Source: UBA3071 sp965369635 | Lineage (GTDB): Bacteria > Chloroflexota > Anaerolineae > UBA3071 | Length of the DNA: 7,915 nt | Assembly: GCA_965369635.1 (NCBI GenBank) | Contig: CBDURC010000144.1 | Coordinates: forward strand, 1 to 7,915 | Reading direction: 5' to 3' | In this document: piece by piece, positions 1 to 6,398 of the stretch | Position numbering within the stretch: the stretch's first letter is position 1 | How the letters are laid out: every line of letters starts with the position of its first letter | Position numbers and translations under genes: made by a program | Notes under the pieces: generated by a model | Databases searched by the model: none | What the model was told of the DNA's origin: nothing | Seen by the model: the letters and a program-made list of their open reading frames with translations, nothing else

Positions 1-1174
1 GCCAGGTCCCCCCGCGTTCTCCTGAGGTCCCCCCAGTTTCCCTCAGTTCCTTCAACCCCCTCGTTTCCCTCGCATCCCGCCCTGCTCGCGACCAGCCCCG
101 CCTAGCCACAAGCGCTAGGAACCCCACCGCTACCACCACACTCAGCAGACCCAGCGCCAGGTAGATGCGGCTGTCCAAGAACACGCCCATCCAGCCGAAC
201 ACTCCCCAGAAGCTCTTGAACGAGAAGTCGGCGAAGCGGCGCAGGAAGTCACCCCAGCCGTAGCGGGCGATCCACTCGGCGGTGCGCGGCTGGCCCACGA
301 CGACGGCGTCATGCCAGCGCAGGCCGGTCACGTCCGACCAGCCGTAGACGACACCGTTGCGCACGTACCAGGGCAAGGCGATGGCCAGAGCGGGACCGAA
401 GGTGGCTAGCAATCGCCAACCCAGGGAGCGCCAGCCTTCAGGTCGCGATGCGTGACGCGTGATACGTGATGCGTGATAGGCGATACGCCACTCCCAGACG
501 ACAGCGACAAGTGTCACCGGCACGGCAGCGTAGGCCGTGGTCTTGGTTACCAGCACCAGCCCCAGCACGATGCCCATCAGCGCCAACCGCCGCCAGGTTT
601 CCCTTCTTACTTCGCTTTCTTCCGCAACATGTAGGACGGATAGCAGAGCGACTATTGCCAACAGCAATTCCGCCAGCGTGTCGTTCTCCACCCCTGCTGT
701 CATGGCCAGGTGCATGGGCACGAAGGCAACGAAAGCGGTCGCACCCAGTGCCAAAGCTGGTCGTCTTGGGAAAATCGTTCGCACCACGCGGTAGGCGACC
801 AGCAGCAGCACACCGCCAAGGGCTACTGAGAGCAACCGCAGTGGCAGCGGGCGCCCCCCGCTCAGCCAGAAGACCGGCACCGCCAGCAGGTAGTAGAGCG
901 GGGGCTGATGGAACTCGTAGCGGATGGGGTCAATGGACAGATCGGGAGGGAAGCGGCGAGCCTTGATCTCCTCCAAGTATTCGTGAGGATAGTCACCCAT
1001 CTGCAAGACAGGGAAGCATCCCGTTTCGGCCAGGTGGCGCACGTAGTTGTAATGCGCCGGTTCGTCCGGTACCTGCCAGGCAGGAGTGTAGAATGCGTAG
1101 AGGATTCCCATGCCCAGGTAGGTCAGGAGAAGAACGGCCAGAAGCAGAGAGACTGTGCTCGTCGTCTTAGCCAT
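1..1174 (-). CDS. Polytopic membrane glycosyltransferase-like protein (GT-C / family-39-like), N-terminal part
   Basis: An uninterrupted minus-strand frame begins at ATG 1174-1172 and stays open for 391 codons to the left edge, so the C-terminus is missing. Residues 8-28 form a first membrane helix. It is followed by an extracytoplasmic loop with PDEPAHYNYVRHLAE (residues 36-50, acidic pair D37-E38) and then FHQPPLYYLL (88-97). More hydrophobic segments lie at about 112-134, 139-160, 167-184, 194-226, 251-270 and 336-358. An acidic pair in the first loop, then many helices, is the plan of GT-C enzymes that move sugars from polyprenyl-phosphate donors (PMT/ArnT/DUF2142-like). That family placement is recognition of style, and donor and acceptor are unknown. 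No Shine-Dalgarno lies before the ATG. An in-frame GTG at 1192-1190 is an alternative start but also lacks one. Residues 230-244 and about 370-391 are encoded by short-period DNA repeats and look like inserted tails. It is divergent from the large surface-protein gene. Confidence 0.75.
   Translation of the reverse strand, partial: MAKTTSTVSLLLAVLLLTYLGMGILYAFYTPAWQVPDEPAHYNYVRHLAETGCFPVLQMGDYPHEYLEEIKARRFPPDLSIDPIRYEFHQPPLYYLLAVPVFWLSGGRPLPLRLLSVALGGVLLLVAYRVVRTIFPRRPALALGATAFVAFVPMHLAMTAGVENDTLAELLLAIVALLSVLHVAEESEVRRETWRRLALMGIVLGLVLVTKTTAYAAVPVTLVAVVWEWRIAYHASRITRHASRPEGWRSLGWRLLATFGPALAIALPWYVRNGVVYGWSDVTGLRWHDAVVVGQPRTAEWIARYGWGDFLRRFADFSFKSFWGVFGWMGVFLDSRIYLALGLLSVVVAVGFLALVARRGWSRAGRDARETRGLKELRETGGTSGERGGTW
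4..50. repeat. Degenerate ~21-nt direct repeat at left edge
   Basis: AGGTCCCCCC occurs at 4-13 and again at 25-34, exactly 21 nt apart. Each copy is followed by a pyrimidine-rich run (GCGTTCTCCTG and AGTTTCCCTC), and a looser version continues to about 70. The period is a multiple of three, and the minus-strand coding frame reads through it, giving the charged Gly/Glu/Thr-rich tail RETGGTSGERGGT. It lies just after the last visible membrane helix of the minus-strand gene. The full extent is unknown because the window starts here. Confidence 0.6.
445..486. repeat. Six tandem heptamers (GTGATAC type) inside a coding region
   Basis: Six consecutive 7-mers read GCGATGC, GTGACGC, GTGATAC, GTGATGC, GTGATAG, GCGATAC on the plus strand. 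The total is 42 nt, so the array keeps the minus-strand reading frame. There it encodes RIAYHASRITRHASR, a peptide with a 7-residue period, in a loop between membrane segments ending near residue 226 and starting near 251. It is not explained by the protein fold and looks like an inserted repeat element. I recall similar ACGYATCACG-type arrays as common in Chloroflexota genomes, but that is memory and unchecked. Confidence 0.8.
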
Positions 1175-1180
1175 GGGCTT

Positions 1181-1210
1181 ATTGTAACGCACCTGGACAG
1201 CAAATGCAAA
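1181..1210 (-). promoter_or_regulatory. Putative promoter of the minus-strand gene, apparently leaderless
   Basis: Read on the minus strand, TACAAT (1186-1181) matches five of six -10 consensus bases. TTTGCA (1210-1205) lies 18 nt upstream and matches four of six -35 bases. The -10 ends only six bases before the ATG at 1174, so transcription would begin at or next to the start codon. No purine-rich ribosome-binding site is present, which agrees with a leaderless message. Prediction only. Confidence 0.45.
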
Positions 1211-1273
1211 CCATTACGCCCGACGCACCTGCATCTCCTCATTGACCAGCTACGAGCAGCTACGGTTCATGTC

Positions 1274-1288
1274 CACCAGCTCTTGGTG
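1274..1288. promoter_or_regulatory. Inverted repeat overlapping the -35 region (possible operator)
   Basis: CACCA (1274-1278) and TGGTG (1284-1288) form a perfect 5-bp inverted repeat with a 5-nt centre. The right arm overlaps the proposed -35 hexamer of the rightward promoter, a position where a repressor would block polymerase. Five base pairs is short and could be chance. Confidence 0.25.
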
Positions 1289-1311
1289 AACGGTGCGAAA
1301 TGTGATATAAT
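1283..1311 (+). promoter_or_regulatory. Extended -10 promoter for the large surface-protein gene
   Basis: TATAAT at 1306-1311 is a perfect -10 hexamer. It is preceded by TGA at 1303-1305, giving the extended -10 form TGnTATAAT. TTGGTG at 1283-1288 sits 17 nt upstream and matches only the first three -35 bases, which an extended -10 can compensate for. Transcription would start near 1318, leaving a leader of about 190 nt before the ATG at 1511. This is the only strong sigma-70-like site I see in the intergenic region on this strand. Confidence 0.65.
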
Positions 1312-1317
1312 ACGATC

Positions 1318-1510
1318 GTGATCAGGACTACCACGTGACTTCCCCCTCCTGCTTGTTGCGGGGGAGCGTCCCCGCCCCGGTCTTGGCAGAGGCGGATCGC
1401 TGGAAGCGCGGCAGAGCTTCATCCCGAGGCTTAGAACAAAGGGACGCTCATTGGTGACAACGTGGGTTGGTTATTGTCCCAGCGGCAGCGAAAGGGAGAC
1501 AGGATAGATC
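1318..1510 (+). other. Long structured 5' leader of the surface-protein gene
   Basis: No credible open reading frame fills this stretch. Several short hairpins are visible. TCCCCC (1341-1346) can pair with GGGGGA (1360-1365), while GGGGA (1361-1365) can instead pair with TCCCC (1369-1373). Further down, GGGAC (1441-1445) can pair with GTCCC (1476-1480), or GACAA (1456-1460) with TTGTC (1474-1478). Each pair of alternatives is mutually exclusive. The segment CTCCT (1346-1350) resembles the anti-Shine-Dalgarno sequence and could pair with the ribosome-binding site. I recognise no known riboswitch class, and there is no U-tract terminator. Confidence 0.35.
1491..1504 (+). promoter_or_regulatory. 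Ribosome-binding site of the surface-protein gene
   Basis: Purine-rich AAAGGGAG (1491-1498) is followed by AGGA (1501-1504). AGGA lies six bases before the ATG at 1511, a normal spacing, so this start is preferred over the in-frame ATG at 1544, which has no such site. Both starts would keep the basic RRRR patch and the membrane anchor. Confidence 0.6.
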
Positions 1511-4500
1511 ATGGCTCAGCTAGGTCATCGCCTTCCTGAAAACATGACGACAGAGCAGGATACCAGACGACGCCGCATGCTTGCAGGGCTTCTGTTGCTC
1601 GCTTGCCTTGTTGTCGTCTGCGCTATCGTCTACCTGCTGCTGAACCACCTTGCTCCTACCTGGTTCCCTGCCCCCCCCCTCACGCCGACGCCTGCAACAC
1701 CCCCTTCTAAGCCCTTGATTGTCCTATCAGAGATCCAACCGGTGGTGCCCGCCCTGTATGCCCGCGATGACCCGCCCAACGGCATTGACTACGCCCGGGA
1801 GCATCCCGAGTACGGTCCCGTAGGCGGCCACATCCGAGTGCGCTGGAACGACATCCACACGAGCTGGGATAACTTCAACTGGGAACCCATTGAGAAATAC
1901 CTGCGGGCAGCGGAGGGCATGACCATCACTCTGGCCGATGGCCGCATCGTGCCCAAGCCCATGATCCTGACCGTGGCCATCTACAGCCAGTCCGGCCAAG
2001 ATAATAACGAATTCGCCGACCACAGCCCCGCCTGGCTCAAGCAAGCCCTGCAGGGCAGCTACATGATCGGGTCGGGGAACTGCGCGCAGCAACCGGCGCC
2101 CCGTTACGATGACCCTGGATACCAGGCCGCTTTCAAGCACATGGTGATGGCCTTGGGCAACAGATACCGGGATAACCCTCGCATCACAGCCGTCGCCATT
2201 GCTGCTGGTTACGACGAGGAGACGGCTGCTACGCGGTTGGTGGAGGTCAGAGGCTGCGAGTACTGGAAAGACCTTTACAGGTACGTCACTAAGATCGAGT
2301 ACGAGGACTTCGTCAAGAAGATCATGGACTGGTATCGAGAGGCATTTCCCACGACTCCCCTGTACATCCAAGCCGGCAACGCCGAGTGGGAACACCGCGA
2401 GATTTTCGTTGACTATGCCAGCAAAATAGAGCCTCCCATTGGCTACAAGCCCAATGTGATTGCCCCCGACATGGGTGCAGCGTTCGGCTGGCAGAGCACG
2501 CAAAAGGGTCGCGGTTTCATTCAGCTAGCAGAGAAGTACCGGGACAAGATGCCCCTGGCTTACGAACCCAAGGCAGCCCCCTACCACGTTTCTGAGCCCC
2601 TGCGGCGCCAACACGCCTATTGGATGACCCTGAATGGACTGGCGCATGACGCTGATTTCATCATCTATCAGAGCTACGGCAAGGACTGCCCATTTGAGGA
2701 ATGCTCCTGGTTCCCCTACCTGGCGGCGGTGGACGAAGCTCCCGACAGTTTCGGCGGCTTCACCCACTTCATCGCCCGCAACCTGGGACAGAACCCTGGC
2801 AATGCTCACGATGTCTGGATCGTGCTGCGGGATAGCGAATTCCCCGGCAACGGCTACGTCAGTGGCGAACCAGGCGACTGGGATCACTGGCTGTACCGCC
2901 GAGTGCCGGGAGACCACGATGGCACGAGCATCATCTGGCAAGACAGCCTGCCTGCCAAGGCCCGCAAGCAAGTCTACGGCCGCCAGCTTCGACGCACCAA
3001 TGGACAGACACTGTTCTTCGACGTTGAAGATACGTGGGCCTATCACGGCCAGATGCCGGCCGATGCCGGTGGTGAGATCACTTATGCCCTGCGCATCTGG
3101 TACCTCGACCATGGGTGGGACCGCTTCACCATTGAGTACAAGGACTACCAGGGTAGATCGCGAGAGAAAGAGGTGCGCAAAGGGGGGAGCGATCGCGTGG
3201 TGAGTGCAATCCTGCCGCTTCCGGACCTCTACCTCGGCAACCAGATGAACCACGGCATCGACTTTCTGCTCAACGACCAAGGCGATGGTGATGAGTACGT
3301 CCATCTCATCTGGCTTAGCGCAGTCGGCAAAGGGGAGAGAACAAGCCCACGCACCCCCACGCCGACACCCTACAAACCAACGCCCACGATTAGCCCCAAG
3401 CCGACACGATCGGAGATCGTCATCCGGCACGAAGCGGAGGATGGCCTCATCACCGCGCCCATGACCACGGCCTACGGTGACAACAGTTCCTCTGGTGCTT
3501 ACATCCACTCCCCGGAAGGAAGCGGTGACCACCAGGGATACGTCACCTTCACCATCCTCGTTCCCCAGTCGGGCAACTACTGGATATGGGGGAGGGTAAG
3601 CGCGCTCGACACTGCTGGCGACTCCTTCTATGCCTCCGTGGACGGGGGAAAAGAAGTCGAATGGCACATTCTGGGCGGAGGTTGGCTATGGGCAAAGGTC
3701 ACCAACAGGCAAGGCGCTCCCCAAGTCTGGAACCTGAACGAGGGGGAACACATCATCACGTTCAGAACCAGGGAGGACGGCACTAGGCTCGACGTGGTGG
3801 AGGTGGTCAACAACGCCTACTACGTCCCAACCTACGTGGCGCCCACGGCCACTGCCACGCCGACGGACACACCCACTAGCACACCATCGCCCACATCCAC
3901 GGCCACACCGACACCGACACCCACGCCGACCGACACGCCCACACCCACGCCAACGCCAACCAGTACCGCCACTCCCACATCGACACCGACGGCCACGCCA
4001 ACCGACACCCCCACGCCTACGCCAACCGATACACCCACACCAACCGACACCCCCACGCCTACGCCAACTGATACACCCACGCCGACACCAACCGACACCC
4101 CCACGCCGACGCCAACCGATACACCCACACCAACCGACACACCCACACCCATGCCCTCAGGAACCCCCGCCCCCTGCCTGCCGACGCTGTTAACCACCGT
4201 GCCAGTGGGAACGCACCCCAAGGGCGTTGCCGCCTCAGCAGGGCGAGCCTACGTCGGCCTCTTCGACGAGAGCACTGTGGCCGTGGTGGACGGCCGCAAC
4301 GGAGTGCTTTGGACCGCGGTCGCCACCGCTGGGGGGCAAGCCAACGGCGTCGCCGTCTGGGGTGACAAAGCCTACATGGCCAACCGCAACAGCGCCACCG
4401 TCTCCGTGATTGACGTAACCGCCAACGCGTTCCTGTATGTCATCCCGGTGGGCAACCTGCCCTGGGGCGTGGCTGCCGCCGAGGGGCGCGTCTACGTGGC

Positions 4501-6373
4501 CAATTTCGCTGATGGTACCATCTCTGTGATTGACGCCGAAAGGGACAAGGTCATCGCCACAGTGTCCGTGGCTGGGCATCCAGTGCTGGTCGCCGCCTGG
4601 GGTGATCGGGCCTACGTCACCCATGCGGATGGGATACTGAGCATTATCTCCTCTACCGGCGAGCGGCTGGATCAAGTGAGAGTCGCTGGGGCCTTTGGTG
4701 TAGCGATAGACCCAGCACAACAGCGAGCTTACGTGAGCAACAACCAGTACCATACCCTCTGGGTGCTGGACCTCGCCCGGCGCGAGGTGGTTGACACCAT
4801 CGAGTTACCGGGGCGGCCTTATGCTCTGGCGTTCAACCCCGCCAGCGGCCACCTCCTCGCTGTGGATGCTGAGGCCAATCAGCTCTACGTGGTGGAGACG
4901 GCCACGGGCCACGTGCTGGGCTCGCTGTCCGTGGGTCACCAGGACGCCTACGACGGCGGTCAGGGCATCGCTGTGGCCCATAACCGCGTCTACGTGGCCA
5001 ACTACTCCGCTGGCTCCGTGACGATCCTTGACGACAGCCGCTGCCTGCTCACGCCGACATACACGCCGACGCCAACAGTCACGTCAACATCCACTCACAC
5101 GCCAACGAGCACCCGGACGCCCCCACCGACGCCGACCTCTACAACAACCCCAACGCACACGGCCACGGCCACGCCGAGCTCGACGTGCACGCCCACAGTG
5201 ACACCTACGCGGACATCGACACCCACCGACACGCCAACAGGCACACCAACGGCCACACCTACACCCACCGACACACCAACGCCTACGGCGACACCGACGG
5301 ACACAGCAACGCCAACCGCTACACCCACCCATGCGCCAACGGCCACACCAACTGACACGCCAACATTCACACGCACGCCTACCAACACACCAACGCCAAC
5401 CACTACACCCACCCATACGCCTACAGCCACACCGACCGACACGCCTACGTTCACACCAACGCCAACCGCCACAGCCACACCAACACGCACCCACACTCCG
5501 ACCCGCACTCCGACCACGACGCCAACCGTCCCACCTCTGCCGACGCCGGCGACAGTGCAAGCAAAGATCGAGATCGTCTGGCCGCACGGGGGAGCAGACG
5601 TCGAGGAGGCAGAACTGGCCAACATCGTTGCCTACCTCTTCACCGATGATGCGCTGCACGTGCCGCCCTGCGATTGGGGGCCCTCGGTGCGGTTGTGGGC
5701 TGCACTCGACGCCGAGCCTGCCCGCTTCGTCAAAACCGGCGAGAAGCGCTTCGCCAGAGACGCGGGTCGCCGCTTCCCGGTTTGGGACTTCGACGATGTG
5801 GATGTGAGCGCCGCCCGCGACCCCGCCCACAAGCTCACCCTCTTTGTCACCGTGGGTGGTGTGCCTGTGGCGCACAATGTCTGGACACACGCAGCCGACG
5901 CGCGCACCATTCTTCCCCACCCTGAATTGCCTACGGGCTTGGTGGATACTGTCCCCACGGCAGTGGATGCCAAGATTCAGATCGTCTGGCCGCATGGCAA
6001 CGCGCCGGTGGATCGGGCAGAGAAGGCCAATATCACCGCGGTGCTCTTTCGTCGCGGCACAAGAGAGGCCATTCCGCCAGGGCTGAGCTGGCGGCCCACC
6101 GTGCGGTTGTACACCGCGCTGAACACCGACGTGGGGCCTGTAGAGGGTGAGGGAATGGTCGGCACGCCGCGAGTGGTGGCGGACGGCGGGTTCACCTACC
6201 TGGCCTGGGACTTCAGTGACGTAGATGTGAGCGCAGCTCAAGACCCGTTGAACAAGATCTACTTCTGGGTACTGGTAGACGACGTGCCCACCTATCCCAA
6301 CGTTTGGGCGCATGGCTCCGACGCCCGCACCATCTTCCCCCATGCCGACGTGCCGGCCGAAAGCTGTCGCTAG
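1511..6373 (+). CDS. Giant membrane-anchored surface protein: GH-like, CBM-like, beta-propeller and tandem C-terminal domains
   Basis: Protein of 1620 residues. A cytoplasmic basic stretch (RRRR, 19-22) precedes one membrane helix (about 23-45), so the rest should lie outside the cell. Residues 68-430 resemble a (beta/alpha)8 clan-A-type glycoside hydrolase: WNDIHTSWDNFNWEPIEKYL (112-131), YDEET (234-238) where the acid/base would lie, and YEP (E352) where the nucleophile would lie. Residues 431-605 look like a beta-sandwich ending in GDGDEYVHLI. A short Pro-Thr linker (611-634) leads to a CBM6/35-like domain (635-770; HEAEDG start, GTRLDVVEVVNN end). Thr-Pro linker 1 spans 777-887. A seven-bladed YVTN/NHL-type propeller spans 889-1178, with repeated AYV/VYVAN...VIDA strands and one Cys at each end. 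Thr-Pro linker 2 spans 1179-1348. Two copies of an unassigned WPHG...DVDVSAA...DART domain follow (1349-1484, 1485-1620). No LPXTG motif or C-terminal membrane helix is seen. It probably binds or cleaves polysaccharide at the surface; substrate and catalysis are inferred, not shown. Confidence 0.9.
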   Translation: MAQLGHRLPENMTTEQDTRRRRMLAGLLLLACLVVVCAIVYLLLNHLAPTWFPAPPLTPTPATPPSKPLIVLSEIQPVVPALYARDDPPNGIDYAREHPEYGPVGGHIRVRWNDIHTSWDNFNWEPIEKYLRAAEGMTITLADGRIVPKPMILTVAIYSQSGQDNNEFADHSPAWLKQALQGSYMIGSGNCAQQPAPRYDDPGYQAAFKHMVMALGNRYRDNPRITAVAIAAGYDEETAATRLVEVRGCEYWKDLYRYVTKIEYEDFVKKIMDWYREAFPTTPLYIQAGNAEWEHREIFVDYASKIEPPIGYKPNVIAPDMGAAFGWQSTQKGRGFIQLAEKYRDKMPLAYEPKAAPYHVSEPLRRQHAYWMTLNGLAHDADFIIYQSYGKDCPFEECSWFPYLAAVDEAPDSFGGFTHFIARNLGQNPGNAHDVWIVLRDSEFPGNGYVSGEPGDWDHWLYRRVPGDHDGTSIIWQDSLPAKARKQVYGRQLRRTNGQTLFFDVEDTWAYHGQMPADAGGEITYALRIWYLDHGWDRFTIEYKDYQGRSREKEVRKGGSDRVVSAILPLPDLYLGNQMNHGIDFLLNDQGDGDEYVHLIWLSAVGKGERTSPRTPTPTPYKPTPTISPKPTRSEIVIRHEAEDGLITAPMTTAYGDNSSSGAYIHSPEGSGDHQGYVTFTILVPQSGNYWIWGRVSALDTAGDSFYASVDGGKEVEWHILGGGWLWAKVTNRQGAPQVWNLNEGEHIITFRTREDGTRLDVVEVVNNAYYVPTYVAPTATATPTDTPTSTPSPTSTATPTPTPTPTDTPTPTPTPTSTATPTSTPTATPTDTPTPTPTDTPTPTDTPTPTPTDTPTPTPTDTPTPTPTDTPTPTDTPTPMPSGTPAPCLPTLLTTVPVGTHPKGVAASAGRAYVGLFDESTVAVVDGRNGVLWTAVATAGGQANGVAVWGDKAYMANRNSATVSVIDVTANAFLYVIPVGNLPWGVAAAEGRVYVANFADGTISVIDAERDKVIATVSVAGHPVLVAAWGDRAYVTHADGILSIISSTGERLDQVRVAGAFGVAIDPAQQRAYVSNNQYHTLWVLDLARREVVDTIELPGRPYALAFNPASGHLLAVDAEANQLYVVETATGHVLGSLSVGHQDAYDGGQGIAVAHNRVYVANYSAGSVTILDDSRCLLTPTYTPTPTVTSTSTHTPTSTRTPPPTPTSTTTPTHTATATPSSTCTPTVTPTRTSTPTDTPTGTPTATPTPTDTPTPTATPTDTATPTATPTHAPTATPTDTPTFTRTPTNTPTPTTTPTHTPTATPTDTPTFTPTPTATATPTRTHTPTRTPTTTPTVPPLPTPATVQAKIEIVWPHGGADVEEAELANIVAYLFTDDALHVPPCDWGPSVRLWAALDAEPARFVKTGEKRFARDAGRRFPVWDFDDVDVSAARDPAHKLTLFVTVGGVPVAHNVWTHAADARTILPHPELPTGLVDTVPTAVDAKIQIVWPHGNAPVDRAEKANITAVLFRRGTREAIPPGLSWRPTVRLYTALNTDVGPVEGEGMVGTPRVVADGGFTYLAWDFSDVDVSAAQDPLNKIYFWVLVDDVPTYPNVWAHGSDARTIFPHADVPAESCR
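1671..1679 (+). repeat. Nine-C homopolymer tract just after the membrane anchor
   Basis: Nine consecutive C residues fall across codons 54-57 (Ala-Pro-Pro-Leu) of the surface-protein gene, directly after the membrane helix. It is the longest single-base run I see in the window. Adding one C brings TAA (now 1708-1710) into frame, and removing one brings TGA (near 1716) into frame. Either change therefore ends the protein about 10-15 codons later, leaving only the anchor. Confidence 0.85.
3839..4171 (+). repeat. Thr-Pro linker 1, coding low-complexity repeat
   Basis: Residues 777-887 of the surface protein are almost entirely Thr and Pro with some Asp, Ser and Ala, in a TPTDTPTP pattern. At DNA level it is an ACR-CCN tandem array. 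Such segments are extended, protease-resistant spacers in secreted bacterial proteins and are common O-glycosylation targets. Here it separates the CBM-like domain from the propeller. The same bases read on the other strand give an artificial Val-Gly frame. Confidence 0.9.
4001..4132 (+). repeat. Three near-identical 42-bp units inside linker 1
   Basis: A 14-codon unit (TDTPTPTPTDTPTP) starting ACCGACACCCCCACGC is present at 4001-4042, 4043-4084 and 4091-4132, with a 6-nt TP insertion before the third copy. The units differ at only a few third positions, far fewer than the rest of the linker. This points to recent duplication by slippage or unequal recombination. Confidence 0.75.
5045..5554 (+). 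repeat. Thr-Pro linker 2, coding low-complexity repeat
   Basis: Residues 1179-1348 form a second, longer Thr-Pro-rich spacer, richer in Ser, Ala, His and Arg and less regular than linker 1. It contains a single Cys in the context SSTCTPT. It joins the propeller to the duplicated C-terminal domain. I see no clean long DNA-level repeat unit, so this linker looks older or more diverged than linker 1. Confidence 0.88.
5555..6370 (+). repeat. Tandem duplication of a ~136-residue C-terminal domain
   Basis: Copy A (nt 5555-5962, residues 1349-1484) and copy B (5963-6370, residues 1485-1620) are the same length and align almost throughout. Shared blocks include V-x-AKI-x-IVWPHG, then AE-x-ANI with LF, PP...W-x-P-x-VRL...AL, WDF-x-DVDVSAA-x-DP...K, and NVW-x-H...DARTI-x-PH. 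The middle (about 45 residues after the VRL motif) is the most diverged part. I cannot assign it to a named family. The pattern suggests an all-beta surface module. Confidence 0.85.
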
Positions 6374-6398
6374 ACGGCTCGGCATGTGGACGTGACCA

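Noticed and set aside
441..490. CRISPR array or transcription-factor site in the heptamer repeat
   Set aside because: The units are 7 nt with no spacers, and they lie within a coding frame, so neither a CRISPR array nor a normal operator fits.
466..1321. Plus-strand frames between 466 and 1321
   Set aside because: They overlap the minus-strand membrane-protein gene, whose hydrophobic helices and family motifs are far more convincing, and their translations are low-complexity Arg/Pro/Ala.
1595..1606. Lipobox-like LLAC (residues 29-32) in the anchor of the surface protein
   Set aside because: The hydrophobic stretch continues for about 12 residues after the Cys, so this is a membrane helix rather than a lipoprotein signal; the -2 Leu is also atypical.
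2525..3667. Minus-strand open frame of 380 codons over the GH-like and beta-sandwich region
   Set aside because: GC-rich codon bias produces long antisense frames. The plus-strand translation has clear domain logic and this one has none.
3832..4221. Minus-strand frame encoding a Val-Gly repeat protein
   Set aside because: The Val-Gly pattern is simply the reverse complement of the Thr-Pro codons of linker 1.
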